NCBI GenBank assembly: GCA_023954715.1
Contig: JAGSHD010000004.1
Location: forward strand, 186,001-250,000
Reading direction: 5' to 3'
DNA length: 64,000 nucleotides
DNA from: Candidatus Cloacimonadota bacterium
GTDB taxonomy: Bacteria > Muiribacteriota > UBA6191
The position numbers and the translations under genes were made by a program. This document shows positions 18,864-27,707 of this stretch, in pieces; the stretch's first letter is position 1, and the number at the start of each line of letters is the position of its first letter. The notes beneath the pieces are model-generated. The model did no database searches. It saw only the letters and a program-made list of their open reading frames with translations, and had not been told where the DNA came from.

Positions 18864-21800
18864 TTATCGCAATACAGCGACTTTTATCCGAACTCTATCT
18901 CGATACCCTTGACTATCTTCTGCATCGATCTGCAAAATATAAACTCCGTTAGCTACTTCTAGCCCTCTTGAATTTTCTAATTCCCATTGATACTCATTTA
19001 CTCCTGCGACTGCCGTAATAGTCATGTCAGTATTTAAAGAGCTAACAAATACACGATCTCCAGCACTGTCGTAAATTTTAAAAGATAGGTTTCTTGCATT
19101 TCTACTTAATTGATATCGTACCTTTAATACATCTCGTACAGGATTTGGATAAACTTGTGCGCTCAATCGAATGGGGCCACTAACACTAGCTGTAGCCTTC
19201 AAAATAGATTTGTTACCCACCTTATCATTAGACACAATAGACACACTATGCTGACCCCTTGGCAAATGCCCTGAATAGCTAGCCTCATAGCTACCATCAC
19301 CCAAATCAGAAATACTCATCTGTTTTGCTCCAAGAGACACTTGAACATCTCTAACTCCTACACCTAAATCAGCAATATTGAATACAAATTTTGGATTAGA
19401 GCCTGATAGCAATAAATCTTCATCCTCATCATCTTCTAAAGAAATCATAGGAGGTTTTTGATCTTTATATATAGCAAAGTTACCGCCTGAATTGACCTTA
19501 AACAATAGCTCACCATTTAAGTAAGTCACAGGTACATACTCTCTAGTCGAAGAGTTTTGAATAAAAAGAGCTTCTTGGTCTTGTAAAGGACGATTGATCA
19601 TTATTTTACCATAGCTTGGTGTAACGAACTGTAGATTCATAGGGCTTAATAAACCTAACTCTTGTACTTTTGATAACTCATCTTGGCTATTGGATTGCGT
19701 TGTCATTTCGTTTGGAGGTAACAAAGCAACTGATCGATTCGTTCTTACAGCATTAGTAGGAATATTTACAAGCATACTTGTAGAACGTAACAAGCTGCTT
19801 TGCGTTGGACCTGCTTTAACCAATGGAAATCGAACCGTACGAGATGATGCATTTCCGTTTACGTCAGAACCTGCAATCCTAATAGATGCTTCATCTAATG
19901 CGCTATCTCTTAATTTAAACGAGGTCTGATAACTCATCAAACTACCCGGTATTTTCAATATTTCATTGGATAAAAACTCGACCCCTGTTGGTTCGATAAT
20001 ATTAAGATTACCTAAGAGCTGTTCTGATGATTTTACAACCAGGATAATCTCTTCATGACGTACTGGGTTTTCAAACATTTTCACTTCATAAGATGGCCCT
20101 GTATCTATTTCAAAAGTCACACTACGATCTTTTCTTATTATATTTCCAGCATAATCTTTAGCGCCAGTAATCTCAACTGTTGCTATACCATCCCATGTGG
20201 CAGTAGCAGTCAAAGGAACAGTAGCAATACCCTCCCATAGACTACCATCTGTATTTGATGTAGCAATCACTTGAGGAGGAATAGAAGCCCCATTAAATGG
20301 GATGTAATGTACTTTAGGAAACTCTTTCAAAGCCTCATTAAACAATAAGCTTAGTTTAAAAGATCCACGAGTTAACTTACCTTGAGATTGTGGGCTCAAA
20401 TCAGTCCAATTTGTTAGACTTAAGGCTGGCGCATGACGATCAATGGTAAATCTTTGTTGTAAACTTTCTGTTCCTACGTTTCCTACTGAATCTCTAGCTG
20501 CTACCTTCCACTTATATTCGCCTTCTTTTGGAAATATTTCGATCGCCAAAACATCCTCAGTAGGATTACCTATACCAATTGCTTTGGTCGTAACCGAGGT
20601 GTCTGGATGTGTAACAGTCAAAATATAGTCATTTGCTTGTTCGATTTGTCTAAATTGAAAATTAATTACACTTTTTTGAAAGTATTGATTTAACTGAGGA
20701 CTGACGATTTCTGGTGCAGGAATTGCTCCAAAATTAACTATTAACTTAATTTCTCGTTTTGTGACATTTCCTGACTGATCATAAGCTGAAATCTCTAACC
20801 AATAATTTGCAGCTTTACCATCCGCTACTTCTCCTGGCCCGATTAACTCTGTAACATCTGGCAATGAACTATTAATCGTCCATGCTAACTCCTCCATGAC
20901 AAGATCAGGGTAAGAAGTAGGATCTAGCGGTTTTGTAGAAGACAACGTTGGATCATTTGACGGACTTCCGTAGTTCGCCAAAATAGCCTTTGCCCCATCA
21001 ATAATTGGGTTTTTCTTTTCTTTGCCGTTTACAATCTGGCTAGCAACCATAGCCCCATCGGTTGTCTTATAGACAATAGAATACTCCACTCGATCAATAC
21101 CAGAACCACCCTTTGTAGGATCGTCCGTTTTAGCCGATAGATCTTGAATTTTACCCGTCAGACCAAAATTGTGTCCGTTTACTCTAATTTCATCTACAAA
21201 GCTTTTTCCACCAATTGCATCCACCTTTAAAGTTGGAGCAATGGAGTCATATAGAAAAAACCAATTTTGTCGTAACTCTAAAACACTATCTGGATTACTA
21301 GAAGGTATTTGATATCCAGTAGTACCCGCAAGTGCGTCTGTTAATGTATTACCAGCATTATCTGCTGGTATAACTTCTATTTTATATACACCGTCAGCAC
21401 TTCCGTCTTTTGGCAGCTCCACAGGAGTTGATTGCTTATTTACAAACTCTAACAAAACTTTGTAAGAATCATCATTTGGGTTATAACTGGGAAGGTCTGG
21501 GTCACTAGAGTTTGGATTATGAACAAATCTCAATGCTCCTCTTAGTTGGTTTTCACTAGTAAAAATATCTCCATTTAATGGTTGTCGATAACCATTTTCT
21601 AAAAATAATTTTATTCCTGTATGATCTTTTGAAATTCCTGAGCCATAATTAATATGCCCTTCTTCATCAAACACATGTAACCTAGGTGGATGAGGATCAA
21701 TAACTACAGCAGAAACATGCCGTAAAGCCCCTCCAACTTTACCATTGTTTATAGGAAAAGTAGACTCAGTATGGGGAGCTGTGGTATCTAAGATAAACTC

Positions 21801-24032
21801 TTTTCTAATTGGGTCAGAAAAATTACCTGCTTCATCTACCGCTATTACTTCAACAAAGTATGGTCCATCAAACTGTCCAAATCTCGGATCTACATCTCCT
21901 TCAGGAACATTTGCGCCAACTCCACCAGGGTTAGGAAAATCAAAGTTTAAATTAGGAAAGATTGATCTTTGATCTTTGTCTACTCTAATAGTAGTTGCCC
22001 CTTGTACCCTACAAGTATTTTCGGCATCATTAATATTAGGAGATCCAGTAACAACCATTGTTCTACCAACAGTATCTGGGCCATTTAATCTGGCTTTTAA
22101 AGTAAATGTTGATCTGGTTAAATTAAATGTTGGGTCAGCCGAACATACCTTAAACTCATCTAATGCATTTATAGTGTTTAATGTACTTAAATCAGTAATC
22201 AAATCTGGACTATCGGGTAAGATATTATCATTAATTGGATTGGTTAAGAATGGATTAGGTTGCTCTACTCCCCCAGTGCCATCTGGCTCAGGAAACAAAG
22301 CAACTTGAATTGTCTCTCCTCGAATATTAGTATTGTCCATCGTAAAGAAAAAAGTCTCTACTCCGATATTTCCCACTTGATCCACTAAAGATACTCTTAC
22401 AGTATAAACACCTTCGGGAGGAACACCATTAAACTCTGAATAAAATGTAATTGGATCTGGTAAAATTAATTGCAGCCCATTTGGTGGTTGAGTAACCAAA
22501 GTGCCTGGGATTACTTTTGCATTTGGATCCGTTACGTCTATTTTAATGCTACTCGCGTCCGTATCTGTACCACTAGAAATCTTATTAAAATCTACCCCAG
22601 AAGCGCTTGCTGTACTAGCTAAATCTCCACCCGACTCTTCTCCAAGCCGCTCAGGAAGATCATAGTCTCTTACAATTACAGTAATTCTCTCCGGAAAAGA
22701 ACCCTTTGCTATTTTTTCATTGTTTGCAGGAATACTTTGTACTTCGCCTGCGTTATTTGTTCCTAATCGATTAATATCAGGGGGGACGATATCTAATATA
22801 GCCGCTCGACTAATAACCATCCCTGTTCCACCAGTAAATATACCAGAGTTTGGATCTACTTGGTTTCCTGCTTTATCTGTACCATTTTCTTGAAATGTAA
22901 AATCTATAGGCCCAATGTTTTGATCGCCTACCAAAGGGGTTACTGTGTACTCCACAATGTTTTTACTTGATTGAAACAACGCTGAATCAAAACCAACAGG
23001 GTAAGGCTCTGCTGCCTCACCAACACCTAGACCAACTTGACCTACCAATAAAGTTGGAGGCGTAGCTAAGTCTTCTGAAAAAGTTGCTCTTACACGAAAC
23101 TCACCCGATGGAATAAATACCCCTGGAGCCTCTTTAGTCTCTTGATCTGGCTTTGAGGGGTTGGTAATAATCTCAACTTTTAGTAAAACGGGAGCAGTCT
23201 TATCTAAAACTACTCGAATGGATTGACTTTCAGAGAAATTAGCCGCTGATCCATCACCAAAAGTAGCACTATCTGAATCCACTCCAGCAACCTCGATTGT
23301 AAACGTACCTTCTTGCGCTCCACTTAAACCCAATGGAAATTCAAATTTACCATCCTTATTTGGACTAGTTTGAAAAGCTTGAGTCCCTGGTAATCCTGCA
23401 ACCACTTGCATCCCAAGTTTATCAATCTGCTGTGCAGGTGCTTTATCTACTACAGTAGCCGTTATCGTTACTTCATCTGACGTAAAATAAGTTGTTCCAG
23501 AAGAATATACTAAAGGTCCACCATCTGTACCAGAACCAATAAATACTTGATTAACCCTTAGTTCTGGTGGTGTCACATCATAAACTACTTTAAAAGCATT
23601 GGAGGACGTTTGGGTCACACCACGCTGCACTTGAAACACTTCTATACGAACTTGTTTCTCTCCTGATTCAGTGAAAAATGCTATCAACTTACCTTCACAC
23701 ACTCTTTGTGACTCGGAAGATCCAATATCAGTACCACTTAACCCAGTGACTTTAACATTATAGTCTACTTCTGGCCCCCCATCGTGACGATAGTCGATGC
23801 CATATTGATCGATAGAAGTCCTACCCCCTTCAGGAGTTTCGTCTTCGGTATTAGTAATTGCTGTTCCTACTGCTACTTTTGTTAATGCACAGTCAGGATC
23901 AACTGGATCTTGCGGATCACACGCACCAGAAGAACCTTCTGCTTTTGTACAAACTGCATAAGAAATAGTTAGTTCCCCTTGCATGAATACAAGAAACAAG
24001 GTATAAAAAATAATGTAAAGTAATTTGCTCAT
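18864..24032 (-). CDS. Giant exported Ig-like protein with FlgD-type C-terminus (paralogue 1)
   Basis: A 1,722-residue protein with an N-terminal signal peptide and a Cys-containing segment, collinear with the downstream paralogue along its whole length. Shared blocks include NLTRSTFTLKARLNGPDTV, DPRFGQFDGPYFVEVIAVDE, PSYNPNDDSYKVLLEF and TKGGSGIDRVEYSI. The C-terminus again is a FlgD-like Ig domain (VYPNPVRDVLKVRYQLS, FKIYDSAGDRVF, NGVYILQI). It is the first gene of a minus-strand run that continues through the paralogue and the FIST adenylate cyclase. Only 40 bp separate its start from the divergent gene at 24073, so a promoter must lie in or near that gap; no clear Shine-Dalgarno precedes the ATG. 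The domain layout suggests an extracellular structural or adhesive protein. No enzyme motif was seen. Confidence 0.88.
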   Translation of the reverse strand: MSKLLYIIFYTLFLVFMQGELTISYAVCTKAEGSSGACDPQDPVDPDCALTKVAVGTAITNTEDETPEGGRTSIDQYGIDYRHDGGPEVDYNVKVTGLSGTDIGSSESQRVCEGKLIAFFTESGEKQVRIEVFQVQRGVTQTSSNAFKVVYDVTPPELRVNQVFIGSGTDGGPLVYSSGTTYFTSDEVTITATVVDKAPAQQIDKLGMQVVAGLPGTQAFQTSPNKDGKFEFPLGLSGAQEGTFTIEVAGVDSDSATFGDGSAANFSESQSIRVVLDKTAPVLLKVEIITNPSKPDQETKEAPGVFIPSGEFRVRATFSEDLATPPTLLVGQVGLGVGEAAEPYPVGFDSALFQSSKNIVEYTVTPLVGDQNIGPIDFTFQENGTDKAGNQVDPNSGIFTGGTGMVISRAAILDIVPPDINRLGTNNAGEVQSIPANNEKIAKGSFPERITVIVRDYDLPERLGEESGGDLASTASASGVDFNKISSGTDTDASSIKIDVTDPNAKVIPGTLVTQPPNGLQLILPDPITFYSEFNGVPPEGVYTVRVSLVDQVGNIGVETFFFTMDNTNIRGETIQVALFPEPDGTGGVEQPNPFLTNPINDNILPDSPDLITDLSTLNTINALDEFKVCSADPTFNLTRSTFTLKARLNGPDTVGRTMVVTGSPNINDAENTCRVQGATTIRVDKDQRSIFPNLNFDFPNPGGVGANVPEGDVDPRFGQFDGPYFVEVIAVDEAGNFSDPIRKEFILDTTAPHTESTFPINNGKVGGALRHVSAVVIDPHPPRLHVFDEEGHINYGSGISKDHTGIKLFLENGYRQPLNGDIFTSENQLRGALRFVHNPNSSDPDLPSYNPNDDSYKVLLEFVNKQSTPVELPKDGSADGVYKIEVIPADNAGNTLTDALAGTTGYQIPSSNPDSVLELRQNWFFLYDSIAPTLKVDAIGGKSFVDEIRVNGHNFGLTGKIQDLSAKTDDPTKGGSGIDRVEYSIVYKTTDGAMVASQIVNGKEKKNPIIDGAKAILANYGSPSNDPTLSSTKPLDPTSYPDLVMEELAWTINSSLPDVTELIGPGEVADGKAANYWLEISAYDQSGNVTKREIKLIVNFGAIPAPEIVSPQLNQYFQKSVINFQFRQIEQANDYILTVTHPDTSVTTKAIGIGNPTEDVLAIEIFPKEGEYKWKVAARDSVGNVGTESLQQRFTIDRHAPALSLTNWTDLSPQSQGKLTRGSFKLSLLFNEALKEFPKVHYIPFNGASIPPQVIATSNTDGSLWEGIATVPLTATATWDGIATVEITGAKDYAGNIIRKDRSVTFEIDTGPSYEVKMFENPVRHEEIILVVKSSEQLLGNLNIIEPTGVEFLSNEILKIPGSLMSYQTSFKLRDSALDEASIRIAGSDVNGNASSRTVRFPLVKAGPTQSSLLRSTSMLVNIPTNAVRTNRSVALLPPNEMTTQSNSQDELSKVQELGLLSPMNLQFVTPSYGKIMINRPLQDQEALFIQNSSTREYVPVTYLNGELLFKVNSGGNFAIYKDQKPPMISLEDDEDEDLLLSGSNPKFVFNIADLGVGVRDVQVSLGAKQMSISDLGDGSYEASYSGHLPRGQHSVSIVSNDKVGNKSILKATASVSGPIRLSAQVYPNPVRDVLKVRYQLSRNARNLSFKIYDSAGDRVFVSSLNTDMTITAVAGVNEYQWELENSRGLEVANGVYILQIDAEDSQGYRDRVRIKVAVLR

Positions 24033-24072
24033 AGTTTTTTTAATATAATTAGTGCGGGAATACTAACAAAAA

Positions 24073-24723
24073 ATGACCAAAACAAACAAGATTTATCTCA
24101 CTTTTCGTAGTAATTTGACAAAAATTGTATCTTTTTGTACTTTCTTGCTCATATTACTTTTCGGTTTTCTATGGGCACTTAGTAACGGAAGTGTACAGAT
24201 TTTATCTATAAATCAAGATATTTCCTGTCATAAGTTCTTGAGTAAACAAAACTTTGAAGTAGCTCTTCACAATAAGACGTGGCTGCCTCAATTTAAGCTA
24301 ATAAAGGTATTTGGAGTTAATCTCAAAAGTGATCCCAAAATATCTTATAGTATTCAAGACCCAAACTTTGCTTCTAAAATCTTAAACACACTTCAAACTT
24401 TTGGATATTTGGATGAAAAACAAGCCTATTTAGTCCCTGTCTTACTATCGGGTAATCAAAAAACAAAGCTCAATATTTATCAAGAGCATGCTATCCAAAA
24501 ATCAGTATTATTGCCCGTGATCACTTTGTATTCCAACCCGGTAAAAGACATTAAGCGGACAATCAAACTAAAACTAGACAAATCATACAAAGATCCTACA
24601 AGCACACCTATTTTAAACGAAAATGATATATTTAACTCTACTTACAATGATAACAACCTATTTACAATCAAGGTTAAATGGGAATATACACAGTATTTTA
24701 ATGTATCTAACTTTATGGGTTAA
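24073..24723 (+). CDS. Hypothetical membrane-anchored protein
   Basis: A 216-residue protein I do not recognise. Residues about 17-38 form one hydrophobic segment (IVSFCTFLLILLFGFLWAL), followed by a lysine-rich, beta-leaning domain. It would be anchored in the inner membrane with most of its mass outside the cytoplasm. It is transcribed divergently from the giant-protein operon and converges on the ylqH-like gene (9 bp between stops). A TATAAT at 24044-24049 lies before it but without a good -35. The N-terminal layout resembles the FtsQ/DivIB arrangement only in general terms; there is no sequence support for that. Confidence 0.6.
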   Translation: MTKTNKIYLTFRSNLTKIVSFCTFLLILLFGFLWALSNGSVQILSINQDISCHKFLSKQNFEVALHNKTWLPQFKLIKVFGVNLKSDPKISYSIQDPNFASKILNTLQTFGYLDEKQAYLVPVLLSGNQKTKLNIYQEHAIQKSVLLPVITLYSNPVKDIKRTIKLKLDKSYKDPTSTPILNENDIFNSTYNDNNLFTIKVKWEYTQYFNVSNFMG

Positions 24724-24732
24724 GCAACAAAA

Positions 24733-24999
24733 CTAGCTTGTTTTTTTTGATTTATTTAGCTTATATACATAGGCTAAAACCTTTGCTACAGCAGCAAACA
24801 TCTCTTCTGGAATTTCAGCGCCAACGTCTAACTTTGCTAAAACCTCAACTAGATCTCCATCTTCATGAATGTAGACTCCATTTTCTCTAGCTATCTCATT
24901 GATTTTTTCAGCAATATGCCCTGCACCTTTTGCCACAATAGAAGGAGCATCACTCCCGCTTTCACTATCGTATTTTAATGCAACACTCTTTTTAATCAT
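24733..24999 (-). CDS. FlhB C-terminal-domain protein (YlqH-like)
   Basis: An 88-residue protein equivalent to the cytoplasmic C-terminal domain of FlhB, the substrate-specificity switch of flagellar and type III export. It reads VALKYDSESGSDAPSIVAKG, then AEKINEIARENGVYI and IPEEMFAAVAKVLAYVY, all characteristic of the family. It begins just after where FlhB has its NPTH autocleavage site, so it corresponds to the post-cleavage fragment alone, with no membrane part. Its ATG overlaps the stop of the ylqG-like gene by 4 bp, giving translational coupling. The order rnhB-ylqG-ylqH is the same as I recall in Bacillus subtilis. Function of these stand-alone domains is not established. Confidence 0.85.
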   Translation of the reverse strand: MIKKSVALKYDSESGSDAPSIVAKGAGHIAEKINEIARENGVYIHEDGDLVEVLAKLDVGAEIPEEMFAAVAKVLAYVYKLNKSKKTS

Positions 25000-26108
25000 G
25001 CTTTTATATCCAATTTTACTGCTTCTACCTTTTGCTTGATCGGTCCAATCTCTTGTACTACTTCAGAAACAAGCTTCACTCTTGCAGAAGAAATCCCCTC
25101 AATACTTAAAAAATCTTCTTCTAGGCTCTCTATATCAACATCATCTGGTAAGTTTTCTATTTTCATCAATACATTTAACTTTTCGTTATTCAATGTAAAT
25201 TGCACGTATGTTTTACCCAATTCAGAGAGGTCTAATAGTAACTCTAAATTATGCTTTCCATCTTCTGCATCTGTAGAACCATCTTCATCATACCTGTAGC
25301 GTAAAGCCAGTTCTTCTATCTCATCTTCGATAACAAAAGGAATCTGCAAGAGAATATCTACAGACTCATCTCCCTTGTCTGCCAAAATTTTATAAAAACT
25401 AAACAAGTCTTTTAGCAATTTGCTAATAGCTGGCTCTTTTCGTAAATCCAACTCTCTTAATATATCCGATTCGATAATCCCTTTTTGTAACAAGACCTCT
25501 TCATCTAAACCGATATCTATTAAAAAAGTCTTAATATCAATACCCTTACTTTTTAACTCTGGCAATAAGGCCTTTAAAGTTTTTAACTGCTTGTCACTAA
25601 ATTTGGTTTCACTATCCCCATCAAGCAACTTTTTGAAACTACCAAATGGTAAAAATTGCGATAATAGAGATAAAACCCCTTTAGACAGCGGTAATTTTTT
25701 TTGCATTGCAGTTAACAAAACTTCAATATTTAACTCTGTTACATCCCCTACCAAATGTAAATAGCGACTCATATCAGAAAAAACCTTAGGATCTAAAGAT
25801 TTACCCATCTCCATCAGCTTAGAACCGGTTAGAAAGTTTAATTCGCTTGCAGGAATACCATTGTTTTTAAAAAAGGAGCTTAAATGATTGCGGCCGGTGG
25901 TTCCCTCAGAAGATAAACTCTTAGTTATCTCAAATCCACCTCCAACTTTTGAGAATCGACCCTGTACTTTCGCACCCTCTGCTAGAGATTTTTCACTCGT
26001 AACACTAACTGGCTTACCACCAACCAATAGTATAGCCTTTTTTCCTACCTGCCCAAGCACTTTTGCCTTAACCAAGGGAGACATATTTGAATTGATTGAT
26101 ATACTCAA
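24996..26108 (-). CDS. FliK-like protein (YlqG-like), partner of the FlhB-domain protein
   Basis: A 370-residue protein. The N-terminal 55 residues look like a small beta domain (VKAKVLGQVGKKAILLVGG). A mostly helical middle follows, and the last 100 residues resemble the C-terminal core of FliK hook-length control proteins (YVQFTLNNEKLNVLMKIE, then a helical tail). FliK C-domains contact FlhB C-domains, which fits the coupled downstream gene. The start overlaps the rnhB stop by 4 bp and its stop overlaps the next start by 4 bp, so all three are translated together. No flagellar genes are seen in the window. The YlqG comparison rests on position and the FliK-like end, not on strong sequence identity. 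Confidence 0.65.
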   Translation of the reverse strand: MSISINSNMSPLVKAKVLGQVGKKAILLVGGKPVSVTSEKSLAEGAKVQGRFSKVGGGFEITKSLSSEGTTGRNHLSSFFKNNGIPASELNFLTGSKLMEMGKSLDPKVFSDMSRYLHLVGDVTELNIEVLLTAMQKKLPLSKGVLSLLSQFLPFGSFKKLLDGDSETKFSDKQLKTLKALLPELKSKGIDIKTFLIDIGLDEEVLLQKGIIESDILRELDLRKEPAISKLLKDLFSFYKILADKGDESVDILLQIPFVIEDEIEELALRYRYDEDGSTDAEDGKHNLELLLDLSELGKTYVQFTLNNEKLNVLMKIENLPDDVDIESLEEDFLSIEGISSARVKLVSEVVQEIGPIKQKVEAVKLDIKA

Positions 26109-26860
26109 AATTGATTTAAAGCATTATTAATAATAGATACTCTATCCCCTAAATCACTCCACAAATCCATTTTTTTCACTCTTGCCATAAACTGAATCAG
26201 TCCATCTCTACCTAAGCCATTGATCTCATTATTCAGTGCATCATCATTTGTTACGATATACTTCATTATAGGTCGAAAACTTCTACGATGACAATCCAAA
26301 ACCCCAAACTCAGAGATTGCTTGTGTATGTTGCTTTGTTCCATACCCCATATGCTTCTCTAAGCCATATTGTGGATGCTCCAAAGCTAACTTTTTCATAT
26401 AATCATCACGAAACTCTTTAGCCAAAATTGATGCCGCCATGATTGTAGGCTCTTTAGAATCTCCCTTAATTATAGCTTCACATTCTATCCCTGTAGTCGA
26501 AAGATCAACAGCATCTACTAACATATAATCTGGGCTCGTTGGACACCTCTTTATACAATTTTTCATCGCAAGAATCGAAGCTTGCAAGATATTTCGCTGA
26601 TCGATGGTTTGCTCATCAACAAAACCTACCTCATAAGCTATAGCTTTTTCTATGATCTCTGTTTTTAATAGCGCCCTTTTTTTTGCACTCAGCTTTTTAG
26701 AGTCTTTTAAGCCTTCTATATTTGTTTCTACATCAAAAACTACTATTGCAGCAACAACAGGTCCCGCTAAAGGACCTCTTCCAACCTCATCCACCCCACC
26801 AATATACTTATATTTTTTAAATAGTTCTTTTTGTCTTGATCCAATTTCATATTCCAACAT
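26105..26860 (-). CDS. rnhB: Ribonuclease HII
   Basis: A 251-residue RNase HII, which nicks RNA in RNA-DNA hybrids and removes single ribonucleotides from DNA. The signature DEVGRGPLAGPVVAA carries Asp24 and Glu25; LVDAVDL carries Asp116; KGD and ASILAKEFRDD complete the active site with Asp152. The conserved YGLEKHMGYGT and HRRSF follow. An extra C-terminal tail of about 45 residues extends beyond the usual end of the family. It heads the rnhB-ylqG-ylqH operon. Confidence 0.97.
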   Translation of the reverse strand: MLEYEIGSRQKELFKKYKYIGGVDEVGRGPLAGPVVAAIVVFDVETNIEGLKDSKKLSAKKRALLKTEIIEKAIAYEVGFVDEQTIDQRNILQASILAMKNCIKRCPTSPDYMLVDAVDLSTTGIECEAIIKGDSKEPTIMAASILAKEFRDDYMKKLALEHPQYGLEKHMGYGTKQHTQAISEFGVLDCHRRSFRPIMKYIVTNDDALNNEINGLGRDGLIQFMARVKKMDLWSDLGDRVSIINNALNQF

Positions 26861-26915
26861 ACAATCTTATCCAATTTTTATAGCAAGAATTAAAGTACTT
26901 CCACATTATCTATAA

Positions 26916-26945
26916 ATAATAGCTAAATAATCAAAGTTTACACAA
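26916..26945 (-). promoter_or_regulatory. Probable promoter of the rnhB operon
   Basis: On the minus strand TTGTGT (26940-26945) and TATTAT (26916-26921) are 18 bp apart, about 55 bp before the rnhB start. The match is moderate. The rest of the 270-bp gap between rnhB and hpt shows no gene. Confidence 0.45.
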
Positions 26946-27130
26946 GCCCTAAATGTGATAGAGCCGCACAAAAAAACCGCTAAATACCATAGATTTCAGT
27001 ATCAAAAGAATCTCCTAAGCACAAAAAACAAGAAATCCTCAAAAAACATGTGCTAAAAGGAATGAGTTTCTGTATCATAGCCTTTTACAAATTAATAGAA
27101 GCATTTAACCTGCTAAATAAGGACCAAAAA

Positions 27131-27703
27131 ATGGATATCTATGATGATTTCTTTGAAACTCTAATACCAGAAGATCAAATTTTACAACGATGCAAAGAAC
27201 TTGGCGCAGAAATAACAGAAAAATATAAAGAAGATGGAGTAATAGCCGTAGGAATCCTTCGAGGATGCACTCTTTTTTACACCGAACTTGTAAAACACAT
27301 ACATTGCCCTGTGATTTTTGATTTTATGTTTGTAAGCTCCTACGGAAACGAAATGGTTTCTAGCGGTGTTGTAAAAATTGAAAGAGATTTAGAAACGAAC
27401 ATCAAAGGCAAAAACGTTTTACTAATTGATGATATTATAGACACAGGTCGTACTCTAGCAAACTTACAAGAAATGCTACAAGTAAGGCACCCAAAAACAA
27501 TTGATATCTGTACTATGTTGGATAAAAAGGCCAAACGAGAGTCTTTCGTTCAAGTTGATTTTAGTGCCTTTGATATTGATGACTGTTTTGTTGTCGGGTA
27601 TGGACTAGATTACAAACAATTCTATAGAAACATGCCTTATATTGGTAAATTAATTGATGGCAAACAACCTGCACTTGATCAATTTTTAAGTAAGTTTGAA
27701 TAA
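27131..27703 (+). CDS. hpt: Hypoxanthine phosphoribosyltransferase
   Basis: A 190-residue purine salvage enzyme that converts hypoxanthine or guanine plus PRPP to IMP or GMP. The PRPP-binding loop VLLIDDIIDTGRTL spans residues 96-109. The flexible-loop segment FMFVSSYGNE and the C-terminal VVGYGLDYKQFYRNMPYIG are typical. I chose the ATG at 27131 because AAGGA lies 7 bases before it. An upstream in-frame ATG at 27050 adds 27 hydrophobic residues absent from the family. The RNase G gene follows with its ATG 4 bp after the stop. Confidence 0.95.
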   Translation: MDIYDDFFETLIPEDQILQRCKELGAEITEKYKEDGVIAVGILRGCTLFYTELVKHIHCPVIFDFMFVSSYGNEMVSSGVVKIERDLETNIKGKNVLLIDDIIDTGRTLANLQEMLQVRHPKTIDICTMLDKKAKRESFVQVDFSAFDIDDCFVVGYGLDYKQFYRNMPYIGKLIDGKQPALDQFLSKFE

Positions 27704-27707
27704 ATCT

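Noticed and set aside
27050-27130. Upstream ATG extending hpt by 27 residues
   Set aside because: The extension is hydrophobic and foreign to the family; the ATG at 27131 has AAGGA at the right distance.
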